DNA from: Melioribacteraceae bacterium 4301-Me
GTDB taxonomy: Bacteria > Bacteroidota > Ignavibacteria > Ignavibacteriales > Melioribacteraceae
NCBI GenBank assembly: GCA_041538185.1
Contig: JBGORM010000006.1
Coordinates: forward strand, 221,949-285,948
Length of the DNA: 64,000 nt
Direction: 5' to 3'
Shown: positions 27,225 through 36,883 of the stretch, in pieces
How positions within the stretch are numbered: the stretch's first letter is position 1
Layout: each line of letters starts with the position of its first letter
Translations under genes and position numbers: made by a program
The notes under the pieces: model-generated
Seen by the model: only the letters and a program-made list of their open reading frames with translations
Databases searched by the model: none
Told to the model about the DNA's origin: nothing

Positions 27225-27247
27225 CCTGCTTGCAAAAAGCAAGCTGG
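27225..27247 (+). other. Intergenic hairpin between the PpiC and TonB-receptor genes
   Basis: GCTTGC-AAAAA-GCAAGC (27228-27244), extended by CC/GG pairs, forms a stable stem without a following T-run. It could be an RNA-processing or stability element that sets different levels for the two genes; it is not a good terminator. Confidence 0.45.
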
Positions 27248-27296
27248 TTTGCATAAGGAAATGATTGGTATATAATTTTATGTAACGGGAGGCACC

Positions 27297-29975
27297 ATGA
27301 AGAAAATTTTTACCATTGTTTCACTGGTTTTGCTTTTTCCATTTTTGATTTTTGCTGGGACAACAGGGAAATTAACTGGAAGAGTAACCGATAAAAAGAC
27401 CGGTGAACCATTACCATTTGTTAATATTACTATTGAAGGGACTACGTTAGGAGCTGCTTCTGACTTAGATGGTAGGTATGTAATACTTAATATTCCTCCG
27501 GGTAGGTACAATGTAAAATTCCAGTATGTAGGCTATCAACCTTTAGTAGTTGAAAACGTACAAATATCGATTGATTTAACTACCACTCAAGATGCACAAC
27601 TCGAAGAATCAACCATAGAATTGGGCGCAGTAATTGTTCAAGGCAATGTTGAAAGAATTCAAAAAGATATAACCTCATCGCAGGCTCGTGTTACTTCTGA
27701 ACAAATTCAGAATTTACCAGTAGTTGAGCTCAACGATATCTTACAATTGCAAGCAGGGGTAACAAAGGATGCAAATGGGCAGTTCCACATTAGGGGTGGT
27801 AGAACAACAGAAATAGCTTACTGGGTTAATGGGATTTCAATTACTGATCCGTACGATAATAGCAGGGGGATTGAAATTGATAATAGCAGTGTTCAAGAGT
27901 TGCAGGTGATTAGTGGAACATTTAATGCAGAATATGGCCAGGCGTTATCTGGTATCGTTAATACTGTAACAAAAGAAGGTGGGAAAAGTTTTAATGGCGA
28001 TGTAAAGGTCTATAGCAGCGACTATGTTAGTAATTTTACAGATTACTTTGTTGGAATTGATAGATACAACCCATTTACAAACTATAACTTTCAAGGTAGT
28101 TTAAGTGGACCTATACCTTTTACAAAGGATAAGCTTACATTCTTTGCTACGGGTAGGTACGTTTACGATGATGGTTATTTATATGGCATTAGGAAGTTTA
28201 CCACTACAGGTCAACTTGGAGATGGTGCACTTGTTCCAATGAATTGGAGCAAGAGATGGATAGGCCAATCAAATATAACCTATTTTGCTTCAACAAATTT
28301 TAAGTTTAATCTCGAGGCACTTTATTCCAAAGAAAACTACCAGGATTATGACCATCTTTTTAAGTGGGAACCAGACGGCAACGTATTCAAGTATTCTAAA
28401 AGTTATAATCTTACTTTTACAATGACTCATACTTTTTCTAATACAGCTTTCTATACCTTAAAACTTTCTAAATTTTTTAAAGATTTTAATGAATATTTGT
28501 ACCCTGACCCGTTTGACCCAAGGTATTTAAGCCCAGACTCTTTAAACACTGTAGGATATGCTTTTAGAAAAACTGGTACAAATTTGCATAGATTTTTTAG
28601 GGAAACCAACTCTTATATTGGTAAAATTGACTTTACTAGTCAAGTCACAGAAAATCACTTGATTAAATTCGGTGTAGAAGGTAGAATCCATAATCTTAAA
28701 TTCGATGATTATTACCTAGAGCCGTTAAGAATCAACGGCATTCCAGTTGTACCTTTTCAACCAGCTATTCCAGATATAAATACGCCGAATAGAACAAAAT
28801 ATGATAATAAGCCAATTGAACTATCTGCTTATATACAAGATAAAATTGAATATCAAAGTGTTATCATAAATATCGGGTTAAGATTAGATTATTTTGATTC
28901 TAGGGCTAATGTTTTAGTAGATCCAACAGACCCGAACATAAACTTACCTTTAAGACCCGAGTTAGAAAACCTTTCTCTAGCAGAACGGGAACCTTATTTT
29001 TATAAAAAAGCAACACCTAAATGGCAAATTGGACCTCGTTTTGGTATAGCATATCCTATTAGCGATAAAGGTGTGCTGCATTTTTCGTATGGGCATTTTT
29101 TACAGATACCAACTTTTCAATATCTATTTCAAAATGGACCTTATTATGTCCCTGAAACTGGTAGTGGTTACGGCCCTTATGGCAATCCTGATTTAAAACC
29201 TCAAAAAACAATCATGTATGAAATTGGTTTTAGACAGGAATTTTTTGACGATTTTAATGTGGACATAACTGGTTTTTACAGAGATATACGAGATTGGATT
29301 ACTGCTGGCCCATTAATTACCACAAGAAATCTTGTAACTTATTCTATCTTTATTAATAAAGATTATTCTAATGTGAAAGGAATTACACTTAACTTAAATA
29401 AGAGATTTAGTAACCACTATTCAATAGATTTAAATTATACATACCAAGTCGCCGAGGGAAGTAATTCTCGCCCAGAAGATGAGTTCAATGCTCAGCTGTC
29501 TAATAATGAACCTAATCTTTTCTTAATACCGTTAGATTGGGATCAAAGACATCTGCTTAATTTCTCGTTATTTGTTGGAGATGTTGACTGGGGTGTAAGT
29601 CTTATATCACGTTACGGTACAGGCTTACCATATACTCCATCTATTACCCAGTATACTGCTGATAGAGGAATTACTTCTGGGCTTCAGACTAATAGTAGAA
29701 GAAAGCCAAATCAGTTTTCTATGGATTTAAGATTACATAAGACTTTTAAAATTGCCAACTTAGATATTACTACATTCGTTCAGGTTTTTAATTTGCTCGA
29801 TAATAAGGTGGTATTAAATGTGTTTACAGATACTGGTAGCGCTGATTATACAACTCAAGCTCAAAATATTGGTTTTGATCCTAAGAGACCAAATACTGTT
29901 GAAGAATTCTTGAAAAACCCAACTAATTATGCGGCTCCAAGATTAGTTCAAATTGGCTTCGAATTTTCATTCTAA
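27297..29975 (+). CDS. TonB-dependent outer-membrane receptor with carboxypeptidase-regulatory-like domain
   Basis: An 892-residue outer-membrane transporter. A signal peptide (FTIVSLVLLFPFLIFAG) is followed by a CarboxypepD_reg-like beta-sandwich (about 24-110: GRVTDKKTGEPLPFVNITIE, GRYVILNIPPGRYNVKFQ). The plug comes next (about 125-225: LNDILQLQAGV, FHIRGGRTTEIAYWVNGI), then a ~650-residue barrel ending in aromatic FEFSF. It probably imports an oligosaccharide using TonB. No SusD gene accompanies it; the next genes encode a large secreted protein, a PorV-like protein and a carbohydrate-binding-like protein. A near-ideal GGAGGCACC ribosome site precedes ATG. Confidence 0.92.
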   Translation: MKKIFTIVSLVLLFPFLIFAGTTGKLTGRVTDKKTGEPLPFVNITIEGTTLGAASDLDGRYVILNIPPGRYNVKFQYVGYQPLVVENVQISIDLTTTQDAQLEESTIELGAVIVQGNVERIQKDITSSQARVTSEQIQNLPVVELNDILQLQAGVTKDANGQFHIRGGRTTEIAYWVNGISITDPYDNSRGIEIDNSSVQELQVISGTFNAEYGQALSGIVNTVTKEGGKSFNGDVKVYSSDYVSNFTDYFVGIDRYNPFTNYNFQGSLSGPIPFTKDKLTFFATGRYVYDDGYLYGIRKFTTTGQLGDGALVPMNWSKRWIGQSNITYFASTNFKFNLEALYSKENYQDYDHLFKWEPDGNVFKYSKSYNLTFTMTHTFSNTAFYTLKLSKFFKDFNEYLYPDPFDPRYLSPDSLNTVGYAFRKTGTNLHRFFRETNSYIGKIDFTSQVTENHLIKFGVEGRIHNLKFDDYYLEPLRINGIPVVPFQPAIPDINTPNRTKYDNKPIELSAYIQDKIEYQSVIINIGLRLDYFDSRANVLVDPTDPNINLPLRPELENLSLAEREPYFYKKATPKWQIGPRFGIAYPISDKGVLHFSYGHFLQIPTFQYLFQNGPYYVPETGSGYGPYGNPDLKPQKTIMYEIGFRQEFFDDFNVDITGFYRDIRDWITAGPLITTRNLVTYSIFINKDYSNVKGITLNLNKRFSNHYSIDLNYTYQVAEGSNSRPEDEFNAQLSNNEPNLFLIPLDWDQRHLLNFSLFVGDVDWGVSLISRYGTGLPYTPSITQYTADRGITSGLQTNSRRKPNQFSMDLRLHKTFKIANLDITTFVQVFNLLDNKVVLNVFTDTGSADYTTQAQNIGFDPKRPNTVEEFLKNPTNYAAPRLVQIGFEFSF

Positions 29976-30012
29976 TAGTCTAGAAAATTTTATAAAGAGG
30001 AGTAAAAAATAA

Positions 30013-33000
30013 ATGGATAGAATCTTAAAACAGAGTTTGACATTAATTGTTACATTATTAATTCTTAACCCTATTTCATATGCTCAGTATAAACCAAGTA
30101 AAGAAAGAGGTGATGTTAAGTGGAGAGCAAAAGGTCAGATGGAAGGTAATCAAATAAGAACGACTATATTTAATTTTGGACAAACCGGTAGAGAGGGGGG
30201 TCAATTCCCTATTAATGTCCAAACACCTTATGAATGGCCTAAAAATACTGGACACGTTTATTTGGCTATGACTGGCATTTTTGTGGGCGGAGAAGTAGTT
30301 GACAATAATGGTCAGATTCAACATATAATTGATGTAATGAATTATCGTCAATCACCTCAAGGGAAATCATGGAATTTTGAACCAGTGCCTGGCTATTTAA
30401 ACAAAACAAAAAATGAGGTTGCAACCAGTGTGGACCCTGAAACTTGGCCGTCGTTCTGGCCAGATAGAACACAGGATAAAGTAGATCCCGGATGGCCTGG
30501 TTCTTGGAACGGCTACTTTGGGAAAAATAAATTTAATGCTGACCAAGAAATGTATTACCACGCTTCGGATGATAACTATGATAGATATTCTGCTTATTTT
30601 CCCGATACAACCGATTTAACTCGTAAAGGATTGGGTATTATTCTTAGTGTAAGAGCTTTGGCATGGTCTCAAGTATTAGTTCAAGATGCATTGTATTTAT
30701 TGCATTATGTTAAAAACGATGGGACAAAGGATATAGCTAAAGTAGGTTTTACGCTCTGGTATGCTGACTTTGTAGGCGGTGATGGGGATTCGCAAGATGA
30801 TAGGTCAGATTTCGACCTTCTGAATGATATTGCTTGGACCCGTGATTATGATAACAAGGCACCTCTTTTTGGCAACGACCCTGTTGGTGCTGTGGCGGCT
30901 GTATTCCTGGAAACACCAGGCAATGCAACAGATAGAATTGATAATGATGGTGATAGCCCTGAACTTGGTCCTAAAGTAACAATGGAAATGCTCGAAGGTG
31001 AGGACCCAACTAATCAAATAGATGATAATGGCAATGGACTTATTGACGAGAACTTAACTCACGTTCCCTTTGGTCAGCAGGAAGGTGTAACTTATGCCGA
31101 TAGAATTGGTCAGCCGATTAATCCAACTTGGCTTGCAAAGCATCCTAGATTTCATAGAGAAGAAAATAGTCCGGTCGTAACTCAACAAATGATAGATGAT
31201 GCAAACAGTGATCCAAACAATAAATGGAAATTATGGCCGCCTATGGATGCATTCCAAAAAGGCCAAGTTCATTTGATAGAAGTTACTCAAGATAAATTAG
31301 GAATGCCTTATAAAGATGGAATAGATAATGATGGCAATGGTGAAGAAGGTAGCCCGGTAATTACACAAGAAATGATTGATGCAGCCGCTTCAGACCCATA
31401 CCATCGATATCGTGTTAATGACAAAATAATTCTGTATAATGTTGTTCAATCAACTTTAGGTATGAAATATGCTGATGGAATAGACAATAACAACGATGGT
31501 GCAATTGATGAAAATATTGACGAGGGGATCGATGTGATGATTGATGAAAGCAGGGATAATGGAATTGATGATGATTACGATTGGAATCCTTTAACAGATG
31601 ACACAGGGCTAGACGGTGTTGCTGGAACGGGAGATTTTGGTGAAAACGATGGAAAGCCTACTTCTGGTGCAAGGTTTGGCCTGCCAGGCGAAAGAGGAAT
31701 TGATGTAACTGATGTTTCTGAGACAGACCAAATTGGTATTACAAATGCAGATTATGTACCAGCAGGCGGGCTGAATATTAATAGCGACGCTCAAATGTGG
31801 TTCGACTTTATGATTCCAGGTAAGTTTTATGATCCTCAAGAAGTAACATTTGGAGAATATGATTTATTTGTTTCTTCTAACCTTTTTCCACTTAAAGCCG
31901 GACAAACAGAACCAATATCTATAGCAATTATTCTTGCAAACGGACCAACTCTTGATCCTGGTGGTGAATTTAGGAAAAAGGAAATACTTAGAAAAAAGAT
32001 CAGAGCTCAAGAAACATATAATAACGACTATCAATTTGCTAACGCTCCTTTAACCCCAACCCTTACCGCTGTGCCTGGTAACAATAGAGTTACATTATAT
32101 TGGGACGATATTGCAGAAAGTTCATTTGATAGTTATATTGATGCTATTGGTGGTAATGGTCATGATTTTGAAGGGTATAGGATATATCGTTCTTCCGATC
32201 CTGCCTTCGCTGATGCTGAAGTTATTACAAATGGGTATGGTATTTTACAATTCAAGCAGCCTATAGCTCAATTTGATAAAATTGATGGCATTGTTGGCTT
32301 TGATTCAATTGGTATTGATGGTATTCATTTTTATTTGGGTAATGATTCGGGTCTTAAACATTCTTTTATTGACTCAACAGTTCAAAATGGGTTTACTTAT
32401 TACTATGCAATAACTTCTTATGATTTTGGATATCCTGCAGGAGGTATAATTCCAGCTGAATGCCCAATTCGAGTTTCATTACAACAGGATGGCTCTGTAA
32501 AATTAGGTCCTAACGTTGCCAGGGTTACACCAGAAGCACCAACAGCAGGATATGTGCCTCCTTCGTTAGGAACTTTCGAACATTATGCCGGCTCGTCCAC
32601 AGGTCAAATTGGCTACGATATTGTTGACGTTAACAAAATTCTTGATGGCCACGTTTACCTTATATCTTTTGAAGATACCATAAAAGTTGCACAAAAACCA
32701 GGAGCACCAGATACGCTTACAACCAAGAATTTTACACTGGTTGACTCTACTGCAAATAGAATATTAATTAATCGAAGTCCTAATCTAAGCTCAGATTTTG
32801 AACAACCTTTAATTGACGGATTTAGATTAAAGTTTTTTAATGAAAAGAGAGTTGAGCTTGATCAAACAAAAACGGCATGGAGTGATACAAATATAGTTTC
32901 TTATGCCTTTGAGAGATTTGTTTACCCGGGTGGAATTAACGGTGTGCAACAGCCTAGTGACTATAGAATAGAATTTGGTGATGTTGGTTTTGGACAGTCA

Positions 33001-33684
33001 AAAGAAGGAAAACTAGGTAATATTACTTTACCTTCTGTTCCTGTCAATTTTAAGGTTTATAATAAGAGTACTGGCAAATATATTGATTTTATGTTTATTG
33101 AGGTTGATAATTCTACAGGAGCAGGAATGCTTTCTACTCAAGGTGCAAAAAGAGATAGAATTGTTTTTCTTGAACCAGATTCTAAAGGCCAATTACAATT
33201 TACATGGACGTTTTATTTACTAGGAAGTCCACAATCCCAGCCTGGCAAAAGATTTCCACAATCAGGTGATCAAATTAATATTCAACTAAAGAAACCATTT
33301 TTGTCGGCTGATAAATATAGATTTGTAGCGAAAGCACAAAAAACAGATGCAGAATTGGCTAAGGCACAACTAGATAATATTAAGGTTGTACCAAATCCAT
33401 ATGTTGCCACAGCAGCTTGGGAATTAAAAAATCCGTATTCGAGCGGCAGAGGTCCTAGGGACCTACATTTTACACATTTACCTCCAAAATGCACTATTCG
33501 AATATTTACAGTAAATGGTGAACTTGTAGATACTATTGAACACGACTCGCCACTAAATGATGGAACAGAAAAGTGGGACATGCTTTCAAAGGATAGACTA
33601 TCAATCTCTTATGGAATTTATGTATATCAAATTGACGCCCCGGGTATAGGTCAGAAAATTGGCAAGTTTGCTATAATTAAATGA
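30013..33684 (+). CDS. Large secreted protein with acidic Ca-binding-like repeats, FN3-like domain and T9SS-like C-terminus
   Basis: A 1223-residue exported protein (signal LTLIVTLLILNPISYAQ). Acidic DxDxDG-like loops lie at about 307 (DRIDNDGDS), 337 (DDNGNGLIDE), 435 (DGIDNDGNG) and 491 (DGIDNNNDGAIDE). They include a tandem repeat of about 60 residues beginning SPVVTQQMID (~386) and SPVITQEMID (~447). Such loops usually bind calcium. A fibronectin-III-like region starts near 677 (APLTPTLTAVPGNNRVTLYW). The last ~100 residues (VVPNPYVATAAW ... YGIYVYQIDA ... GKFAIIK) resemble a divergent T9SS sorting domain. No enzyme motif is seen. It follows the TonB receptor by 37 bp and could be its surface partner. 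Confidence 0.75.
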   Translation: MDRILKQSLTLIVTLLILNPISYAQYKPSKERGDVKWRAKGQMEGNQIRTTIFNFGQTGREGGQFPINVQTPYEWPKNTGHVYLAMTGIFVGGEVVDNNGQIQHIIDVMNYRQSPQGKSWNFEPVPGYLNKTKNEVATSVDPETWPSFWPDRTQDKVDPGWPGSWNGYFGKNKFNADQEMYYHASDDNYDRYSAYFPDTTDLTRKGLGIILSVRALAWSQVLVQDALYLLHYVKNDGTKDIAKVGFTLWYADFVGGDGDSQDDRSDFDLLNDIAWTRDYDNKAPLFGNDPVGAVAAVFLETPGNATDRIDNDGDSPELGPKVTMEMLEGEDPTNQIDDNGNGLIDENLTHVPFGQQEGVTYADRIGQPINPTWLAKHPRFHREENSPVVTQQMIDDANSDPNNKWKLWPPMDAFQKGQVHLIEVTQDKLGMPYKDGIDNDGNGEEGSPVITQEMIDAAASDPYHRYRVNDKIILYNVVQSTLGMKYADGIDNNNDGAIDENIDEGIDVMIDESRDNGIDDDYDWNPLTDDTGLDGVAGTGDFGENDGKPTSGARFGLPGERGIDVTDVSETDQIGITNADYVPAGGLNINSDAQMWFDFMIPGKFYDPQEVTFGEYDLFVSSNLFPLKAGQTEPISIAIILANGPTLDPGGEFRKKEILRKKIRAQETYNNDYQFANAPLTPTLTAVPGNNRVTLYWDDIAESSFDSYIDAIGGNGHDFEGYRIYRSSDPAFADAEVITNGYGILQFKQPIAQFDKIDGIVGFDSIGIDGIHFYLGNDSGLKHSFIDSTVQNGFTYYYAITSYDFGYPAGGIIPAECPIRVSLQQDGSVKLGPNVARVTPEAPTAGYVPPSLGTFEHYAGSSTGQIGYDIVDVNKILDGHVYLISFEDTIKVAQKPGAPDTLTTKNFTLVDSTANRILINRSPNLSSDFEQPLIDGFRLKFFNEKRVELDQTKTAWSDTNIVSYAFERFVYPGGINGVQQPSDYRIEFGDVGFGQSKEGKLGNITLPSVPVNFKVYNKSTGKYIDFMFIEVDNSTGAGMLSTQGAKRDRIVFLEPDSKGQLQFTWTFYLLGSPQSQPGKRFPQSGDQINIQLKKPFLSADKYRFVAKAQKTDAELAKAQLDNIKVVPNPYVATAAWELKNPYSSGRGPRDLHFTHLPPKCTIRIFTVNGELVDTIEHDSPLNDGTEKWDMLSKDRLSISYGIYVYQIDAPGIGQKIGKFAIIK

Positions 33685-33734
33685 AAAGATAAAAATAAAA
33701 AAAGGAAGAATAGAAACTTTGAGGAGTATAAAAA

Positions 33735-34760
33735 GTGATAAATAAAAAGATATTAAGCGGATTATTATTTACAGTTGTTTTTGCTTTTCCGTCTTTAGCT
33801 CAACACGTTACAAAAACAGGTACAACTGCGGCCAAGTTTTTAAGTATTGGAGTTGGTCCAAGAGCAAATGCAATGGGGTCTGCATATTCTTCAATAGCTA
33901 ATGATCCATCGGCTATGTATTGGAATCCAGCAGGAATTTCTAATATCAACGACTTTCAATCCATTTTTACTTACACAAAAATGTTTGCAGATATTAACCT
34001 GAATTACATTGGGGTAGTTTTACCGACTGGAGATGTTGGAGTTTTTGGTGTAAGTGTTACTGCATTAAATGTTGGGGATATGAATGTTACAACCGAATAT
34101 TTCCCAGAGGGAACAGGAGAAAAATTTTCAGCTGGTAGTTATGCGTTTGGTCTTTCGTATGCCCGTCATATCACTGATAATTTTAGTGTTGGATTTTCTG
34201 TTAAATATATAAGAGAAGATATTTACAATAGTACTGCTGAAGGTTATGGTTTTGATGTTGGTACAATTTTTAACACTCCTTTTTATGGGATAAAATTTGC
34301 CTCTAGCATTACCAACTATGGCTCTAAAATGCAAATTACCGGTCAAGATTTACTTATAAGGTATGACCCTGACCCAACGCGTGCCGGTAACAATCAAACT
34401 ATCGATGCTAATTACGCAACTGAACAGTTCGAACTACCCTTGAAATTACAGATAGGAATTTCCAAGGACTTTATGATTGCAGAAGAAAATAGATTTACAA
34501 TTTCTGTGGATGCAATTCACCCAAATGATAATGATCAGTGGGTTGATGTAGGTGGTGAATTGTCGTTTCTAAATGATTTAATTTCTATAAGAGGTGGGTA
34601 TAAAACTCTATTTTTGAAAGATAGTCAAGAGGGGCTTACTTTAGGTGCTGGAATTAAATACGATGGATTGAAGGTTTTTAGCCTTCGCATTGATTATTCT
34701 TATCAGCGACTAAAATACTTAGATAATATGCATAGTTTTGGGGTTATTATAGGATTTTAA
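33735..34760 (+). CDS. PorV/PorQ-family outer-membrane protein
   Basis: A 341-residue beta-barrel of the PorV/PorQ (FadL-like) family. It has a signal peptide (LSGLLFTVVFAFPSLAQ), then the family opening GTTAAKFLSIGVGPRANAMG and NDPSAMYWNPAGI. PorV-type proteins shuttle T9SS cargo to the attachment complex; others are operon-specific barrels of unknown role. The start is GTG 33735 with GAGGAG 8 bp upstream; no ATG fits better. Its position between two T9SS-type proteins supports a role in their surface delivery. Confidence 0.85.
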   Translation: MINKKILSGLLFTVVFAFPSLAQHVTKTGTTAAKFLSIGVGPRANAMGSAYSSIANDPSAMYWNPAGISNINDFQSIFTYTKMFADINLNYIGVVLPTGDVGVFGVSVTALNVGDMNVTTEYFPEGTGEKFSAGSYAFGLSYARHITDNFSVGFSVKYIREDIYNSTAEGYGFDVGTIFNTPFYGIKFASSITNYGSKMQITGQDLLIRYDPDPTRAGNNQTIDANYATEQFELPLKLQIGISKDFMIAEENRFTISVDAIHPNDNDQWVDVGGELSFLNDLISIRGGYKTLFLKDSQEGLTLGAGIKYDGLKVFSLRIDYSYQRLKYLDNMHSFGVIIGF

Positions 34761-34822
34761 TTTTACTAACTAAGTAAAACTCCAAATTAGGAGATATTAT
34801 TAACTAACAAAAAGGAGGCATC

Positions 34823-36676
34823 ATGAAAAAAATCCTTTTACCTCTTACAGTAATACTTCTTTCTTCCTTTGCTCTTTCTTATGCTCAGACTTACAATGTT
34901 ACTTTTCAAGTCAACATGAAAGTAGAGTTTAAGAAAGGCAAAATATCAGGAGGAGATGTTGTTTCTGTTAGGGGAAATTTCAATGATTGGGGCGAATCCA
35001 ATTTATCGGACGCCGACAATGATAGCATCTATACTGGTACAATTGCGGTTGAGGCCAGCAAACTTGATAACGGGAAGATGTACTACAAGTTTTTCTCCCA
35101 CGGTGCAGGTGCAGATAATGGAGGATGGGAAACTATGGCTGATAACCGTACAACAACTGTTACAGGAGATGTAACATTAGATGTTGTTTGGTTTAATGAT
35201 GAACCTATGCCCTCAGGCAATCCTGCTAATGTTACATTCAATGCAGATATGCGATTACCTATTAAACAGGGTGATTTAATACCTGGAGTTGGCAAAGTGT
35301 ATGTCGCAGGGGATTTCAATGGTTGGAATACTACTGCTGATGAATTAACAGACACTGATGGGGATTCAGTTTACTCAAAAACTGTCCAAATTAATTCTGC
35401 ACAACTGATTCACTATAAGTTCTTATATGGAAATCAATCTGGCGGTACAACTTGGGAAAACGACCCAAATAAAACATTTTGGATTAAAGATGGAGATAAC
35501 ACTATCAACAGATTTTTTAATGATGTAAATCCTAATGTAACCTTAAGAGATGGCAACATAAGTTTTTATGTAGATATGAGCCCAATGGAAGAGGTAGGGT
35601 TGTTTAACTCAAGTGAAGATTCCGTGCAGCTGCGCGGCAGTTTTAATGGATGGAGCTCTAGCGATCCTACAAAGTCGCTTATGAACCAGGACATCTTTGA
35701 ACCTTCAAAATGGTTTATTCAAGTACCATTCATTAAAGGTGAAGTAGGTTCAAATCAGTTTTACAAATTCAGAATGCAAGTGAAAGATCAAGTGAATTCG
35801 CCGTTTAAAGGTGATGCAGGCTACGAGAGACCTCTATCTACAGGCGGTGGGAATAGAACTATTCCCTTTGAAGGATTAAATGACCAAACTGTTCCAACAG
35901 CTTTCTTTGATGATATTCGCCCCGATTATGTAGTTCCACAGGGTCAATCTGTTTCAATTACATTAAGTGTTGATATGACACCCGCTATGGATCCTCAAAA
36001 ACAAGCGGTTCCTTTTAATCCAGCAACAGATACTGTTTATTTAGTACCAGGACAAGCAGCTTGGGCAGCCGTGATGGGTTGGACTGAGGGAATGGATAGA
36101 GCAGTTAAATTTAGTGACCCAGATGGTGATCATATCTATACAGCAACTATTACCATTAATGGACCTGCATTTAATGGATTTGTGTATAATTATGAATTTG
36201 CTAACGCTGATGGTTTAGTTAAGGAGCCTACTAGTTTTGATAATAATGCTTGGCGTGTAAGATTTATCGGTCAAAATGGTTATCGTTCCTTTGTTCAACC
36301 TTACACCGCTCCTTTAGACGTTTGGACAAATAAAGCAGATAAGTCAAGTCAAGTTGAACCTTATCCTGATGGATACCCAACTAGTGTTGAAACTTTGGGC
36401 GATCTTCCTGCTACATATACTCTAAACCAAAATTATCCTAATCCATTTAATCCAAGTACTACAATTAGTTTTGCACTTCCTAAACAAACAGAAGTTACTT
36501 TAAAAGTATACAACATACTGGGACAGGAAGTTAGCACTCTTGTTAATAACCAAGTAATGGAAGCTGGCGTGCATAAAGTTAATTTTGGGGCACTAAATCT
36601 TGCTAGTGGCGTTTACTTCTATACCATTAAAGCAGGGAACTTTACGGCTACTAAAAAGATGCTCTTACTGAAGTAG
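34823..36676 (+). CDS. Surface glycan-binding-like protein, four CBM/E-set modules plus T9SS sorting domain
   Basis: A 617-residue exported protein (signal LPLTVILLSSFALSYAQ). It holds four E-set-like modules at about 22-130, 131-235, 236-370 and 371-510, each with a glycogen/starch-binding type turn: VSVRGNFNDWGES, VYVAGDFNGWNTT, VQLRGSFNGWSSS and the diverged VYLVPGQAAWAAV. The GxFNxW core is that of CBM20/CBM48 starch-binding folds. Residues ~533-617 are a canonical T9SS type A domain (NYPNPFNPSTTISF ... GVYFYTIKAG). It should display starch-binding sites on the cell surface, a role filled by SusE/SusF in Bacteroides. A strong terminator follows. Confidence 0.85.
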   Translation: MKKILLPLTVILLSSFALSYAQTYNVTFQVNMKVEFKKGKISGGDVVSVRGNFNDWGESNLSDADNDSIYTGTIAVEASKLDNGKMYYKFFSHGAGADNGGWETMADNRTTTVTGDVTLDVVWFNDEPMPSGNPANVTFNADMRLPIKQGDLIPGVGKVYVAGDFNGWNTTADELTDTDGDSVYSKTVQINSAQLIHYKFLYGNQSGGTTWENDPNKTFWIKDGDNTINRFFNDVNPNVTLRDGNISFYVDMSPMEEVGLFNSSEDSVQLRGSFNGWSSSDPTKSLMNQDIFEPSKWFIQVPFIKGEVGSNQFYKFRMQVKDQVNSPFKGDAGYERPLSTGGGNRTIPFEGLNDQTVPTAFFDDIRPDYVVPQGQSVSITLSVDMTPAMDPQKQAVPFNPATDTVYLVPGQAAWAAVMGWTEGMDRAVKFSDPDGDHIYTATITINGPAFNGFVYNYEFANADGLVKEPTSFDNNAWRVRFIGQNGYRSFVQPYTAPLDVWTNKADKSSQVEPYPDGYPTSVETLGDLPATYTLNQNYPNPFNPSTTISFALPKQTEVTLKVYNILGQEVSTLVNNQVMEAGVHKVNFGALNLASGVYFYTIKAGNFTATKKMLLLK

Positions 36677-36692
36677 TATTTATAATTACATT

Positions 36693-36733
36693 CAGTAGGG
36701 TTGAGTAACCTCAGCCCTACTGGGTGTTTTTCT
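36693..36733 (+). terminator. Intrinsic terminator ending the PpiC-TonB-PorV-CBM operon
   Basis: CAGTAGGG-T-TGAG, loop TAAC, CTCA-G-CCCTACTG gives a 13-bp stem (36693-36722) followed by GGTGTTTTTCT. It separates this operon from the amylase gene at 36884. Confidence 0.9.
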
Positions 36734-36883
36734 ATATCCTGCTTATTCTTCTCACCAAGTTCTTTATTAAAGCTAATTTTAAAGGTAATAGTGGAAGCGG
36801 CTTTTTGCTTAACCTGCTACATTGGGTTATATGTAAATTAATTAAAGTTCTGAAAAGGACTTTTAAATAATGGAGGCACCAAA

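Noticed and set aside
27225..27247. Terminator between the PpiC and TonB-receptor genes
   Set aside because: The stem is good but it is followed by TGGTTTGCATAAGG instead of a T-run.
27297..29975. Calling the receptor SusC
   Set aside because: It is shorter than typical SusC and has no SusD partner; only the general TonB-dependent receptor class with a carboxypeptidase-regulatory-like domain is supported.
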